The notes beneath the pieces are model-generated. The model ran no database searches, was not told the DNA's origin, and saw only the letters and a program-made list of their open reading frames with translations. Of a DNA stretch of 64,000 nt, positions 1-8,314 are shown one piece after another. Made by a program: the position numbers and the translations under genes. Numbering within the stretch: position 1 is the first letter of the stretch; every line of letters begins with the position of its first letter. This DNA comes from Rhizobium sullae (GTDB taxonomy: Bacteria > Pseudomonadota > Alphaproteobacteria > Rhizobiales > Rhizobiaceae): assembly GCF_025200715.1 (NCBI RefSeq), contig NZ_CP104143.1, positions 3,878,501 through 3,942,500 of the forward strand, read 5' to 3'.

Positions 1-452
1 TGCTGGCCGCCGGAAAGCGTGCCGGCGGTCTGCAGCGCCGTCTGCTCGATGCCGAGGCGTTCCAGGGCCGCAATCGCATGAATGCGCTCGTCGCGGCTAA
101 AGATGTTGAGGAGGCTCAGCATGGTCGGGCGGTGATTGAGGCGGCCGAGCATGACATTGGTCAGAACGTCGAGGCGCGGGACGAGATTGAACTGCTGAAA
201 GATCATCGCGCAATCGCGCTGCCAGTTGCGCAAGGCCTCGCCGCGAAGGGCGGAGACTTCGACGCCGCCGAAACGAATGGATCCGGAAGTCGGCTCCTGC
301 AGCCGGTTGATCATGCGAAGCAGCGTGGATTTCCCCGCGCCCGAGCGCCCGATGATGCCGACCATCTGGCCCTGCGGCATGTCGAGCGTGACGGAATCCA
401 CGGCCAGCTTTGCACCAAAACGGCGGGTGACATCCTTCAGTTCGAACATCAT
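1..452 (-). CDS. phnC: Phosphonate/phosphate ABC transporter ATP-binding protein PhnC (C-terminus cut by window edge)
   Basis: Only the N-terminal 150 residues are visible. They begin [13 protein letters not shown] and contain a Walker A motif (GRSGAGKST), a Q-loop ([13 protein letters not shown]) and the start of the ABC signature (LSGGQQ) at the edge. The wording around Walker A and the Q-loop is typical of PhnC, the cytoplasmic ATPase that energises phosphonate and often phosphate import with PhnD and PhnE, which should lie to the left. Two ATG codons are adjacent (452 and 449). The gene has its own promoter region (453-564) with a Pho-box-like repeat, so it is probably transcribed separately from the C-P lyase operon that ends just upstream. 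Confidence 0.9.
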   Translation of the reverse strand, partial: MMFELKDVTRRFGAKLAVDSVTLDMPQGQMVGIIGRSGAGKSTLLRMINRLQEPTSGSIRFGGVEVSALRGEALRNWQRDCAMIFQQFNLVPRLDVLTNVMLGRLNHRPTMLSLLNIFSRDERIHAIAALERLGIEQTALQTAGTLSGGQ

Positions 453-515
453 GCTCTACCTCGCATTCTAAGGGCCTGCGTCAGGAGTGCATTAGTCGGG
501 CTCGATGAAACTCCA

Positions 516-544
516 ATGTCAGTTTTGTGTAAGTGCTGTGACAA
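516..544 (-). promoter_or_regulatory. Pho box-like triple repeat upstream of phnC
   Basis: On the minus strand three heptamers TTGTCAC (544-538), CTTACAC (533-527) and CTGACAT (522-516) repeat at exactly 11 nt, the period of PhoB sites (consensus CTGTCAT plus A/T-rich spacer). The spacer after the middle unit is AAAA. The array ends 64 nt before the phnC start, a normal place for a PhoB-activated promoter. The middle unit is the weakest match (4 of 7). Confidence 0.6.
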
Positions 545-564
545 TCGGCCTTATGAACAGGCCT

Positions 565-1182
565 TTAGCTATTATGCCGGCTAAGGAAATCTTCCGCCGA
601 AAGCGCCCGGAAATCCTCGAGTGCTGAACGCAGCTTCGAATGCTCCCAATCCCACCACGCAAGTCTGTCCATCCGCTCGCCGATTTCCCTGGAGAAACGC
701 TCGCGGATAAGCTTTGCGGGAACGCCGCCGACGATCGTGTAGGGCGCGACGTCCTTTGAGACGACGGCACCTGCGCCGATCACCGCGCCGTTGCCGACGG
801 TGACGCCGGGCAAGATGGTTGCCCCATGGCCGATCCATACGTCATGGCCGATGACGACGCGGTCGGAGCGTCGCCATTCGAAGAAATCCGTCTCCATATT
901 CGCATCCGGCCAATAGTCTGCGGCGCGATAGGTGAAGTGATGCAACGTCGCGCGCCATGTCGGATGGTTGGTCGCGTTGATACGGACGGCGGCGGCAATA
1001 TTTACGAACTTGCCGATGGTCGCGCACCAGATAGAGCCATCCTGCATGATGTAGGAATAATCACCGAATTCGACTTCGCTGATCCGGCAGCGTTCGGATA
1101 TCTCCGTATAACGGCCAAGCGTGGCATCGCTGACGAAGGCGGTCTCATGAATATAGGGCATGTCGCCCAGCTTCCGGCTCAT
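565..1182 (-). CDS. Phosphonate-operon acetyltransferase, left-handed beta-helix (hexapeptide repeat) family
   Basis: The 205-residue protein has hexapeptide-repeat (I/V-G-x) coils in the N-terminal half and again at about 110-160 ([37 protein letters not shown]). This is the xenobiotic/chloramphenicol-type acetyltransferase fold. The match is to the transferase subgroup found only in C-P lyase operons, whose substrate is not firmly known; acetylation of an aminoalkylphosphonate or ribosyl intermediate is an inference. Its ATG overlaps the phnL stop by 4 nt (ATGA), so it is translated as part of the phn operon. It is the last gene before the phnC promoter. Confidence 0.85.
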   Translation of the reverse strand: MSRKLGDMPYIHETAFVSDATLGRYTEISERCRISEVEFGDYSYIMQDGSIWCATIGKFVNIAAAVRINATNHPTWRATLHHFTYRAADYWPDANMETDFFEWRRSDRVVIGHDVWIGHGATILPGVTVGNGAVIGAGAVVSKDVAPYTIVGGVPAKLIRERFSREIGERMDRLAWWDWEHSKLRSALEDFRALSAEDFLSRHNS

Positions 1183-1889
1183 GCTGCAAGCGCCTTTCGC
1201 GGCGAAAACTGCTGGACGTCGAGGATGCGGTCGGCTACCGCCTCTCTTACTTCCTCATCATGGAATATGCCGAGAAGGGCTACGCCCGCCTCTTTCTTCT
1301 CTGCGATCATGCCGACGACGACGGCGCGATTTTTTGCGTCGAGAGAAGCGGTTGGCTCATCGAGCAGCAGGACCGTATGGTCGGTGATGAAACCGCGAGC
1401 GATGTTGACACGCTGCTGCTCGCCACCCGAGAAAGTCGCAGGCGGCAGCCGCCATAGCGCTTGGGGAAGGTTCAGCTTTTCAAGCAGGGCCGCCGCTTTT
1501 TCGCGTGCGGTGGCAGCGGTCTCTCCGCGGGCAAGCAGCGGTTCGGCAACGACATCGATGGCGGCAACACGCGGAACGGTGCGAAGGAACTGACTGACAT
1601 AGCCGAGAGTATGGCGGCGGACATCGATGACAGTGCGCGGGTCCGCAGCGGCGAGATCGACGACACGGCCCATGTGGCTGACGAGGATCTGTCCGGTATC
1701 TACGGCATAGTTGCCATAAATCATCTTGAGCAGGGAACTCTTGCCGATGCCCGAAGGACCACCGAGAACGACGCATTCGCCGGCGGCAACGGAGAAGGCG
1801 ACGTCAGAGACGACCGGAAGTTTGATGTTATCGCGCAAATGCATGGTGAAGCACTTCGAAACTTCGGAAACGACGAGGGGCGTTGCCAT
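1179..1889 (-). CDS. phnL: C-P lyase accessory ABC-type ATPase PhnL
   Basis: The 236-residue single ABC domain has Walker [11 protein letters not shown] near residue 44, signature [14 protein letters not shown] and Walker [12 protein letters not shown]. PhnL members combine the unusual GPSGxGKS loop with HxG-type contacts and lack any transporter partner. PhnL works with PhnK and the PhnGHIJ core rather than in membrane import. It is required for phosphonate use in enterics. Spacing is 12 nt from phnK upstream and a 4-nt overlap with the acetyltransferase downstream, so it sits inside one operon. Confidence 0.92.
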   Translation of the reverse strand: MATPLVVSEVSKCFTMHLRDNIKLPVVSDVAFSVAAGECVVLGGPSGIGKSSLLKMIYGNYAVDTGQILVSHMGRVVDLAAADPRTVIDVRRHTLGYVSQFLRTVPRVAAIDVVAEPLLARGETAATAREKAAALLEKLNLPQALWRLPPATFSGGEQQRVNIARGFITDHTVLLLDEPTASLDAKNRAVVVGMIAEKKEAGVALLGIFHDEEVREAVADRILDVQQFSPRKALAA

Positions 1890-1901
1890 GGTTGTTGCCT
1901 T

Positions 1902-2678
1902 TCAGACCTGCAGGATCGATGAGACGAGCAATTGTGTGTAGGGCTCGCGCGGGTCGTCGAGCACCCGGTCTGTGAGGCCATGTTCGATAACATAGCCGTC
2001 CTTCATCACCATCATACGATGCGAGAGCAGGCGCGCGACGGCGAGATCGTGGGTGACGATGATGGCCGAGAGGCCGAGATCGTTGACGAGACCGCGAACC
2101 AGATCGAGGAGGCGCGCCTGAACCGAGACGTCGAGACCGCCGGTTGGCTCATCCATGAAGACGAGCCGCGGGCTGGTGACGAGATTGCGGGCAATCTGCA
2201 GACGTTGGCGCATGCCGCCCGAGAAAGCGCGAGGCTGATCATCGATGCGGCCGGCGTCGATTTCAACACGCTCCAGCCAGTCGATGGCGGTGGAGCGGAT
2301 TTTGCCATAGTGCCGGTCGCCGATCGCCATCAGCCGTTCGCCGACATTGGCGCCGGCCGACACCGTCATGCGCAAGCCGTCGGCCGGATTCTGGTGCACG
2401 AATCCCCAATCAGTGCGCATCAGGAAGCGGCGCTCCGCCTCGTTCATGCGGTAGAGATCGCGATAGCTTCCATCGCGCATGTGATATTCGACGCTACCGG
2501 TCGTCGGCATCAAGCGCGTCGAGATACAGTTAAGTAGCGTCGTCTTTCCGGAACCGGACTCGCCGACGACGGCCAGCACCTCGCCCGGCCAGAGCTCGAA
2601 GGAGACATTGCGGCAGCCGACACGATTTCCGTAGAATTTCGAAACGTCGTTGACTTTGAGAAGAGGTGTGTCGCTCAT
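1902..2678 (-). CDS. phnK: C-P lyase complex ABC-type ATPase PhnK
   Basis: The start MSDTPLLKVNDVSKFYG at 2678 overlaps the phnJ stop by 4 nt and gives 258 residues; the same frame stays open upstream through phnJ but those codons are out of frame with PhnJ and not coding. Motifs are Walker [11 protein letters not shown]-loop FVHQNP, signature FSGGMRQRLQIARN and Walker B LVFMDEPTGGLD. PhnK resembles DppD/OppD-type ATPases but associates with the PhnGHIJ core complex in the cytoplasm, where it binds PhnJ. Confidence 0.93.
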   Translation of the reverse strand: MSDTPLLKVNDVSKFYGNRVGCRNVSFELWPGEVLAVVGESGSGKTTLLNCISTRLMPTTGSVEYHMRDGSYRDLYRMNEAERRFLMRTDWGFVHQNPADGLRMTVSAGANVGERLMAIGDRHYGKIRSTAIDWLERVEIDAGRIDDQPRAFSGGMRQRLQIARNLVTSPRLVFMDEPTGGLDVSVQARLLDLVRGLVNDLGLSAIIVTHDLAVARLLSHRMMVMKDGYVIEHGLTDRVLDDPREPYTQLLVSSILQV

Positions 2679-3553
2679 TCCGCAGCCTCCTTCGGCGCAA
2701 GCATCTCGCCGGCATGTCCCTGCTCGCGGCGGTCTTCGCAATGGTCGGTATCGGAGCAGACGAACATGCGTCCGCCCTTGTCGTCGAGAATTACCTCGTC
2801 GAGATAGACCTCCTCTGCGCCACAAAGTGCGCAGGGTTTGCCGAAGCGCTGAATCTCGAACGGATAGTCTTCGAAATCGAGGCTGACGACCTCGGTATAG
2901 GGCGGAACCGCGTAGATGCGTTTCTCGCGGCCAGCGCCGAAGAGCTGTAGCGCGTCGGACATATGCATTTTCGGATTGTCGAATTTCGGCGTCGGCGACG
3001 GGTCCATGACGTAGCGCCCGGCGACCTTCACCGGATAGGCGTAGGTCTTGGAGATGCGGCCGTTGTGCGCGATGTCCTCGTAAAGCTTCACATGCATCAG
3101 GCCGTATTCTTCCAGCGCATGCATCTTGCGCGTTTCGGTTTCGCGCGGCTCGAGGAAGCGGAGTGGCTCCGGGATCGGAACCTGGTAGACGAGCACCTGG
3201 TTGGCTCCGAGCTTTTCTTCCGGAATGCGATGACGCGTTTGGATGACCGTTGCATCTTTGGTGTGGGTGGTCACCGCGACGTTTGCAACCCTCTGGAAGA
3301 AAGCACGGATGGAAACTGCATTCGTGGTGTCGTCGGCACCCTGGTCGATGACCTTCAGTACATCGTCCGGCCCGATGATCGAGGCCGTTACCTGCACCCC
3401 GCCCGTGCCCCAGCCGTAGGGCATGGGCATTTCGCGGGAGGCGAAAGGCACCTGGTACCCGGGAATCGCGATCGCCTTCAGGATCGCGCGGCGAATCATC
3501 CGCTTCGTCTGCTCGTCGAGATACGCGAAGTTGTAGGTGGCTAGCTCCGTCAT
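2675..3553 (-). CDS. phnJ: Alpha-D-ribose 1-methylphosphonate 5-phosphate C-P lyase PhnJ
   Basis: PhnJ is the radical SAM-dependent enzyme that cleaves the carbon-phosphorus bond, releasing the alkane and ribose cyclic phosphate. The 292-residue protein keeps the key residues at the same positions described for the E. coli enzyme: Gly32 (PGYQ, glycyl radical site), Cys241 and Cys244 (CALC), Cys266 and Cys272 (CSDTDHC). Three of these cysteines bind the 4Fe-4S cluster and Cys272 forms the thiyl radical, so the enzyme should be active. The start overlaps the stop of a small upstream ORF by 4 nt, and its own stop overlaps phnK by 4 nt. Confidence 0.97.
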   Translation of the reverse strand: MTELATYNFAYLDEQTKRMIRRAILKAIAIPGYQVPFASREMPMPYGWGTGGVQVTASIIGPDDVLKVIDQGADDTTNAVSIRAFFQRVANVAVTTHTKDATVIQTRHRIPEEKLGANQVLVYQVPIPEPLRFLEPRETETRKMHALEEYGLMHVKLYEDIAHNGRISKTYAYPVKVAGRYVMDPSPTPKFDNPKMHMSDALQLFGAGREKRIYAVPPYTEVVSLDFEDYPFEIQRFGKPCALCGAEEVYLDEVILDDKGGRMFVCSDTDHCEDRREQGHAGEMLAPKEAAE

Positions 3554-3756
3554 TTGCGGTTACCTTCAAGCAAAAGCGAGGGAACGGCTTGGAATTCGAC
3601 GCTGAAATGCTCTCGACTGCCGTGCTCTTGGCAGCCATTGCGTTTGCGTTTCTCCACCGTCAGATCTTCGGTTCCGGAAAGGACAGCAGCTTCGACTTGG
3701 ACGACGGCGATAGCGGGGGTGGCGGCGACTGAAAGCCTTTTGGCGGCGCGCATCAT
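3550..3756 (-). CDS. Small unnamed protein coded between phnI and phnJ
   Basis: A 68-codon frame (MMRAAKRLSV... to ...LLEGNRK) fills the gap between phnI and phnJ exactly. Its ATG overlaps the phnI stop (ATGA, 3756-3753) and its TGA overlaps the phnJ ATG (3553-3550), the same coupling used elsewhere in the operon. A second ATG follows directly at 3753. Third positions are about 60 percent G/C by hand count. The product has an alanine/valine-rich N-terminus (VAATPAIAVV), then a basic stretch EKRKRNGC and one cysteine. No family is recognised. It may be a small operon partner, a coupling ORF that carries ribosomes to phnJ, or a chance frame. Confidence 0.55.
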   Translation of the reverse strand: MMRAAKRLSVAATPAIAVVQVEAAVLSGTEDLTVEKRKRNGCQEHGSREHFSVEFQAVPSLLLEGNRK

Positions 3757-4859
3757 TCTGCCGCCTCCTGCAAGTCCCTGCCGCCGTTTCGAGCAGTCTC
3801 GAAGTCGCGGCGCATGCGCCGGACAAGGTCCAGTTCGGCCTGGAAATCCACGTAATGCGGCAATTTCAGATGCTCGACGAAGCCAGTGGCCTGGACATTG
3901 TCGGAATGAGAAATGACAAATTCCTCGTCCTGTGCCGGTGCTGTGATGTCTTCCCCGAACTCCTCGGCGCGCAGTGCCCGATCGACCAGCGACATCGACA
4001 TCGCTTTCCGTTCGCTCTGGCCGAAGACGAGGCCGTAACCGCGCGTGAACTGCGGCGGCGCTTTGGCTGAGCCCTTGAACTGGTTGACCATCTGGCATTC
4101 CGTCAACTGGATTGTCCCGAGCGATACGGCAAAACCGAGTTCCGGAACGTCTAATTCCACCTCGACGTCACCGATACGGATTTCCCCCGTGAAGGGATGG
4201 TTGCGGCCATAGCCTCGCTGCGTGGAATAGCCGAGCGCCAGAAGGAAGCCCTCGTCCCCGCGCGCAAGCGCCTGCAGGCGAAGGTCGCGGCTCATCGGAA
4301 ATTCCATCGGTTCGCGGGTAAGGTCGCCGATCTCGTGATCCTCCGGCATATCGCCGTCGGCCTCAATCAGTCCCTCCTGGCCAAGGATTTCCGACACGCG
4401 CATGACGCGGCCGGTTTCGGCAGGACGTTGCGCTGGCTCTTCAACGGCCTCGTCGGAAAGCAACGCAGGATCGAGCAGTCGGTGCGTGTAGTCGAAGGTG
4501 GGACCGAGAAGCTGGCCGCCAGGCAGATCCTTGTAGGTGGCGGAAACGCGGCGCTCGATCTTCATCGCCGCGGTATCGAGCGGTTTCGAGTATCCGAAGC
4601 GTGGCAGCGTCGTGCGATAGGCACGCAGCAGGAAGATCGCCTCGATCATGTCGCCACGCGACTGGCGGACGGCAAGTGCGGCGAGCGTGCGGTCGTAGAG
4701 CGAGGCCTCGGCCATGATGCGGTCGACTGCAAGGGCAAGCTGCGCGACGATCTGGTTTATACCGATCGCAGGGAGCGAACGGTCGCCGCGGCGGCGATCG
4801 GCAAGCAGGCGGTGGGCATTCTCAATGGCGGCCTCGCCTCCTTTGACGGCAACATACAT
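3753..4859 (-). CDS. phnI: C-P lyase core subunit PhnI
   Basis: The 368-residue protein opens MYVAVKGGEAAI and has the family block YSTQRGYGRNHPF near residue 220, both diagnostic of PhnI. PhnI is the nucleosidase that, with PhnG, PhnH and PhnL, swaps the adenine of ATP for the phosphonate to give ribose 1-alkylphosphonate 5-triphosphate; it is also a core subunit of the PhnGHIJ complex. Length fits the family (about 350-370). It starts 3 nt after the phnH stop, and its stop overlaps the small ORF that follows. Confidence 0.96.
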   Translation of the reverse strand: MYVAVKGGEAAIENAHRLLADRRRGDRSLPAIGINQIVAQLALAVDRIMAEASLYDRTLAALAVRQSRGDMIEAIFLLRAYRTTLPRFGYSKPLDTAAMKIERRVSATYKDLPGGQLLGPTFDYTHRLLDPALLSDEAVEEPAQRPAETGRVMRVSEILGQEGLIEADGDMPEDHEIGDLTREPMEFPMSRDLRLQALARGDEGFLLALGYSTQRGYGRNHPFTGEIRIGDVEVELDVPELGFAVSLGTIQLTECQMVNQFKGSAKAPPQFTRGYGLVFGQSERKAMSMSLVDRALRAEEFGEDITAPAQDEEFVISHSDNVQATGFVEHLKLPHYVDFQAELDLVRRMRRDFETARNGGRDLQEAAE

Positions 4860-4862
4860 GGC

Positions 4863-5471
4863 TCACATCTCCGTTGCGATGATCTTGGTGGTTCGCGGCA
4901 GGCAGAGGAAACGGCTGCCTGCTGTCAGCACGAGGTCGATGCCGCGTGGAAAGAGGGCGCGGTTTTCCGCCCAGAGCCGCAGGAAGGTCTCCGGCAGGCC
5001 GACGGGCCCAATCTCGGTCACGCTCTGAATGCCGGGGCCCGTTAGCGCCAGCCGGCGGCCGCCTTCGAGTCCTGCAAGTTCGATGATCAACGTTGTCGAG
5101 CGATCGGGATATTCCTGCGTACCTAAGGCAAAGAGTCCTAACGAGGAAAGCGTCACGCCGTGCTCAATAAAGGCAAAGCGGGCTTCAGCCCTTTCCGGAA
5201 CCACGGGCGCGCTGGTGTGAAAGCCGAGCCAATCGGGCATTGCTGATTTCGCGAGCCCGGAAGACAGCCAGACCGGCGTATCGTGGTCGCATAGCGTCAG
5301 CGCAATCGCGGCTGCGGCAGTACCAAGCGGCGCAGGTGGCGCGACTTCGGGTGCAATGGTCTGGATTGTTCCGGGCCGCGCCATACTATCCATCATAGTC
5401 TTGAAGACGCTTTGGGACTGGAAGACGGGTTCGGTAAAGCCACCGGTCAGGGCTTCGATCTTGAGGCTCAT
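4863..5471 (-). CDS. phnH: C-P lyase core subunit PhnH
   Basis: The 202-residue protein carries the PhnH pattern: N-terminal F-x-S-Q-x-x-F-K-T-M-M-D-S-M-A-R-P-G, a central PVWLSSGL segment and the C-terminal IDLVLTAGSRFLCLPRTTKI. PhnH is a PLP-transferase-like fold protein without a cofactor that forms part of the PhnGHIJ complex. Its ATG shares one base with the phnG stop (TGATG), which means close translational coupling. Confidence 0.95.
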   Translation of the reverse strand: MSLKIEALTGGFTEPVFQSQSVFKTMMDSMARPGTIQTIAPEVAPPAPLGTAAAAIALTLCDHDTPVWLSSGLAKSAMPDWLGFHTSAPVVPERAEARFAFIEHGVTLSSLGLFALGTQEYPDRSTTLIIELAGLEGGRRLALTGPGIQSVTEIGPVGLPETFLRLWAENRALFPRGIDLVLTAGSRFLCLPRTTKIIATEM

Positions 5472-5938
5472 CAGTCGTCTCCGCGCACCATTGTGAAGAA
5501 ATCAACCCGCGTCGCCGCCGTTTCGTCTGCCTTGCGGCGATCGGTCTCAGCAATTCGCGCCGCGATCGGCAAAAGCAGTCTCTCCTCGATGAAGCCCTTC
5601 GTCGCGTCGTTCTGCCAAAGCGCGTCGAAAATCGCGGCAAGCCTTACCTTTTCGCGGTCTGTGCCGAGCGCCTGCGCATGACCAACGGCACCCGAACCAA
5701 GCCGTATCGTTGCGCGCGTGACAGTGACTTCGCCGAGATTGAAGGGCGCGCCGCCGCCGCCGATGCGGCCACGCACCATCACGAGGCCGGTTTCCGGCCC
5801 GCGCACAGGCTGAACCGCCGGCTTTTCTGCGAGAGCTTCAAAAGCCTCGACAAGCTCGTGTCGTTCAGCCCGCGCGAGCAGGCCGGCAGCGCGCTTGCGC
5901 TCGCCGTTCGCCGCCGCATTGTTCTCCGCCAAGGTCAT
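5471..5938 (-). CDS. phnG: C-P lyase core subunit PhnG
   Basis: PhnG is the first gene of the operon. The frame is open from a GTG at 5944, but ATG 5938 (MTLAENNAAANGERKR) is preferred because an AGGG motif lies 8 nt upstream; this gives 155 residues, close to the usual 150. The block TGLVMVRGRIGGGGAPFNLGE and the VTRATIRL segment identify the family. PhnG is required with PhnI for formation of the phosphonate-ribose intermediate. The 5' region holds a palindrome and a Pho box shared with divergent phnF. Confidence 0.94.
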   Translation of the reverse strand: MTLAENNAAANGERKRAAGLLARAERHELVEAFEALAEKPAVQPVRGPETGLVMVRGRIGGGGAPFNLGEVTVTRATIRLGSGAVGHAQALGTDREKVRLAAIFDALWQNDATKGFIEERLLLPIAARIAETDRRKADETAATRVDFFTMVRGDD

Positions 5939-5953
5939 CACCACATCCCTAAA

Positions 5954-5971
5954 TGTCTATTGATATAGACA
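5954..5971. promoter_or_regulatory. Candidate PhnF operator
   Basis: TGTCTATTGATATAGACA has perfect 7-nt arms around TGAT and lies 15 nt upstream of the phnG ATG, between phnG and divergent phnF. The overlapping stretch TGATATAGACAA (5961-5972) agrees at 10 of 12 positions with the site TGGTATAGACCA that I recall for mycobacterial PhnF. A PhnF dimer here would block phnG transcription close to or just after the start point. Assignment of the protein to this site is an inference. Confidence 0.6.
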
Positions 5972-6006
5972 ACTATACAAGATATGATTACGCTTAAATC
6001 GCCGAC

Positions 6007-6024
6007 GTGACAAGCGTGTGACAT
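6007..6024 (-). promoter_or_regulatory. Pho box upstream of phnG
   Basis: On the minus strand the site reads ATGTCACACGCTTGTCAC, i.e. TGTCA-N6-TGTCA with both pentamers perfect and 11-nt spacing, pointing toward phnG. It ends 69 nt before the phnG ATG, almost the same distance as the repeat upstream of phnC. It fits PhoB activation of the C-P lyase operon under phosphate starvation. No experimental start site is known for this DNA. Confidence 0.72.
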
Positions 6025-6035
6025 CAAGGGGTAAG

Positions 6036-6767
6036 ATGGCAGAACAAGTGCAACGACAGACGGGCGTGGCGCTCTGGCGCCAAATCGCGGACCGTATTCG
6101 CGACGCAATCAATACCGGGGCCTATGACGAGACCGGCATGGTGCCGCCGGAAACGGTTCTGGCGCTGCAATTCGGCGTCAATCGTCATACGGTCAGAAGC
6201 GCGCTTGCCGCCCTGGCTCAGGAAGGCATCGTGCGCGCGGTGCAGGGCCGCGGTACCCTGATCGAGCGGAAGGAACGGCTGAATTTTCCGATCACACGTC
6301 GCACGCGCTTCACCGCCGGTATCGGTGCCCAGGCGCGCGAGATGCGCGGGCTATTGCTCGACCATACCGAGGAGGGAGCCGATGCGGAAGTTGCACGCTG
6401 GCTGAGACTTAGACCCGGGGCTGCGGTGATCCGCCTCGAGACATTGCGTATGGCCGACAAACGGCCGGTGTCTTGCGCGACGACATGGTTTCCGGCGGAC
6501 CGGTTTGCCGGCATCGACGAAGCTTATCGCAAGACGGAATCGATCACCAAGGCCTTCGCCGAACTGGGCCTGCCGGATTACGTCCGCGCAACGACAGAGA
6601 TTACGGCCGCTCATGCCGATTCACGCGACATCACGACCCTGGAATTGACGCCGGGTGCCATCCTGCTCATCACCAAGGCAATGAATACGGATATTGAGGG
6701 CGTGCCGGTGCAATACTCGATCAGCCGCTTTGCAGCCGACAGGGTGCAGTTCACGATAGAGAATTGA
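6036..6767 (+). CDS. phnF: GntR-family phosphonate regulator PhnF
   Basis: The 243-residue protein has an N-terminal winged helix-turn-helix (VALWRQIADRIRDAI...PPETVLALQFGVNRHTVRSALAALAQEGIV) followed by a UTRA ligand-binding domain from about residue 90 to the end. This is the HutC/PhnF type. A GTG at 6018 is in frame, but ATG 6036 follows a good AAGGGG site at 6026-6031. It is divergent from phnG and probably represses the C-P lyase operon, and perhaps itself, through the palindrome between the two genes; the effector is unknown. Confidence 0.92.
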   Translation: MAEQVQRQTGVALWRQIADRIRDAINTGAYDETGMVPPETVLALQFGVNRHTVRSALAALAQEGIVRAVQGRGTLIERKERLNFPITRRTRFTAGIGAQAREMRGLLLDHTEEGADAEVARWLRLRPGAAVIRLETLRMADKRPVSCATTWFPADRFAGIDEAYRKTESITKAFAELGLPDYVRATTEITAAHADSRDITTLELTPGAILLITKAMNTDIEGVPVQYSISRFAADRVQFTIEN

Positions 6768-6794
6768 AAAAGCCGGGCAGCGAGCCCGGCTTCT
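6767..6794. terminator. Bidirectional terminator between phnF and gpmA
   Basis: The inverted repeat GCCGGGC-AGCGA-GCCCGGC (6772-6790) is preceded by AAAAA and followed by TTCT. It lies in the 46-bp gap between the convergent phnF and gpmA stops, so it can end both transcripts. The U-tract is better on the minus-strand (gpmA) side. Confidence 0.8.
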
Positions 6795-6813
6795 GAGCGG
6801 AGATCCCGAAGGC

Positions 6814-7449
6814 TTAATGCGCGCCGGACATATCGCCGAGCACTTCCTTGGAAGCGACGGTGGAGTCGGCATCGAGCTTGTAGACCATCGGAACGCCGGT
6901 TGCGAGGTTGAGCGCCAGGATTTGCTCCTTGGTCAGGCGGTCAAGCACCATGACCAGCGAACGCAGCGAGTTACCATGGGCAGCGACGAGCACTTTTTCA
7001 CCGCGCAGCACGCGCGGCAGAATCTCGGTGAGATAGTAAGGCCAGACGCGCGCGCCGGTGTCGCGCAGGCTTTCACCGCTAGGAGGCGGGACGTCGTAGG
7101 AACGCCGCCAAATGTGAACCTGCTCCTCGCCCCATTTGGCGCGGGCATCGTCCTTGTTGAGGCCAGAGAGGTCGCCGTAATCGCGCTCGTTCAGAGCCTG
7201 ATCTTGGATCGTCTTGAGGTCCGGCTGGCCGATTTTGTCGAGAATGAGCGTTAGCGTGTGTTGCGCGCGTACGAGCGCAGACGTAAAGGCGACATCGAAT
7301 TTTATACCGTAGTCGGCAAGCGCCTGACCGCCCGTCTTGGCTTCTTCGATGCCGAGTTCCGTGAGATCTGGATCCTTCCAGCCGGTGAAGAGATTTTGCA
7401 GGTTCCATTCGCTCTGGCCGTGGCGAACGAGGACGAGGGTGCCGCTCAT
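6814..7449 (-). CDS. gpmA: 2,3-bisphosphoglycerate-dependent phosphoglycerate mutase
   Basis: This 211-residue glycolytic enzyme interconverts 3- and 2-phosphoglycerate. The active-site motif [10 protein letters not shown] is at residues 6-15, with the catalytic histidine at 9; the second histidine lies in [10 protein letters not shown], and the acid residue in NERDYGDL. The start MSGTLVLV at 7449 is chosen because the family begins there; the frame extends upstream into dapB without support. It is shorter than enteric GpmA (about 250), as is usual in rhizobia. It follows dapB by 22 nt and is probably co-transcribed with it. Confidence 0.95.
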   Translation of the reverse strand: MSGTLVLVRHGQSEWNLQNLFTGWKDPDLTELGIEEAKTGGQALADYGIKFDVAFTSALVRAQHTLTLILDKIGQPDLKTIQDQALNERDYGDLSGLNKDDARAKWGEEQVHIWRRSYDVPPPSGESLRDTGARVWPYYLTEILPRVLRGEKVLVAAHGNSLRSLVMVLDRLTKEQILALNLATGVPMVYKLDADSTVASKEVLGDMSGAH

Positions 7450-7471
7450 GAAATATGCCTCCGTAATGAGA

Positions 7472-8296
7472 TCAATGTGAGGAGAGCCCGAGCACGTCGA
7501 GCATGGAATAAAAGCCGGGCTTCTTGTCGCGGGCCCAAAGCGCCGCCTTGATGGCGCCACGGGCGAAGATCGAGCGATCAGCGGCGCTGTGCGACATCGA
7601 CACGATCTCGCCTTCGCCGGCGAAGAGCACGGAGTGCTCACCGATCACCGAACCGCCGCGCAGCGTCGCAAAGCCGATTGTACCCGTTTCGCGCGCCCCG
7701 GTATGGCCGTCGCGGACGCGGACAGATTGCGATGACAGGTCGATGTTGCGGCCTTTGGCAGCAGCTTCCCCCAGAAGCAGAGCGGTGCCCGAAGGCGCAT
7801 CAACCTTGCGTTTGTGGTGCATTTCGAGGATTTCGATATCCCAATCGGCAGCATCGACCGCTCGTGCGGCCTGCTCTACGAAAACGCTGAGAAGGTTCAC
7901 ACCAAGGCTCATATTGCCGGACTTTACGATACGCGCATGACGCGATGCTGCTGCAATCTTGGCATTATCCGCATCCGAACACCCAGTGGTGCCGATGACA
8001 TGGACGATGCGCGCCTGAGCGGCGAGTGCTGCAAACTCATTTGTCGTCCCGGGCGTTGTAAAGTCCAGGACACCGTCGGCGTGAAGAAAGGCCGCGAGGG
8101 GGTCGTCCCCAATGGTGACGCCATTTGGTCCAAGGCCTGCGATTTCGCCTGCATCCTTGCCGACGAACGGCGAGCCGGGCCGGGCGACGGCCGCATGCAG
8201 CGTGACACCCTCCATGGAATGAATAAGTCGGATCAGCGTCTGTCCCATGCGGCCTGCTGCCCCAACCACCACCAGCTTCATCGCAGCGTCGCTCAT
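7472..8296 (-). CDS. dapB: 4-hydroxy-tetrahydrodipicolinate reductase
   Basis: DapB performs the NAD(P)H-dependent second step of the lysine/diaminopimelate branch. The 274-residue protein has the nucleotide-binding [11 protein letters not shown] near residue 12, the central [14 protein letters not shown], and the catalytic block [16 protein letters not shown] with the His-His-Lys residues needed for hydride and proton transfer. An internal ATG at residue 6 (MKLVVVG) is another possible start. It is expected to be cytoplasmic and essential. Confidence 0.97.
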   Translation of the reverse strand: MSDAAMKLVVVGAAGRMGQTLIRLIHSMEGVTLHAAVARPGSPFVGKDAGEIAGLGPNGVTIGDDPLAAFLHADGVLDFTTPGTTNEFAALAAQARIVHVIGTTGCSDADNAKIAAASRHARIVKSGNMSLGVNLLSVFVEQAARAVDAADWDIEILEMHHKRKVDAPSGTALLLGEAAAKGRNIDLSSQSVRVRDGHTGARETGTIGFATLRGGSVIGEHSVLFAGEGEIVSMSHSAADRSIFARGAIKAALWARDKKPGFYSMLDVLGLSSH

Positions 8297-8314
8297 GTCA
8301 GCTCACAATCCGTA

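Noticed and set aside
2679..3638. Upstream extension of the phnK frame through phnJ
   Set aside because: PhnJ is certain in another frame, with all catalytic cysteines; PhnK similarity begins only at the ATG at 2678.
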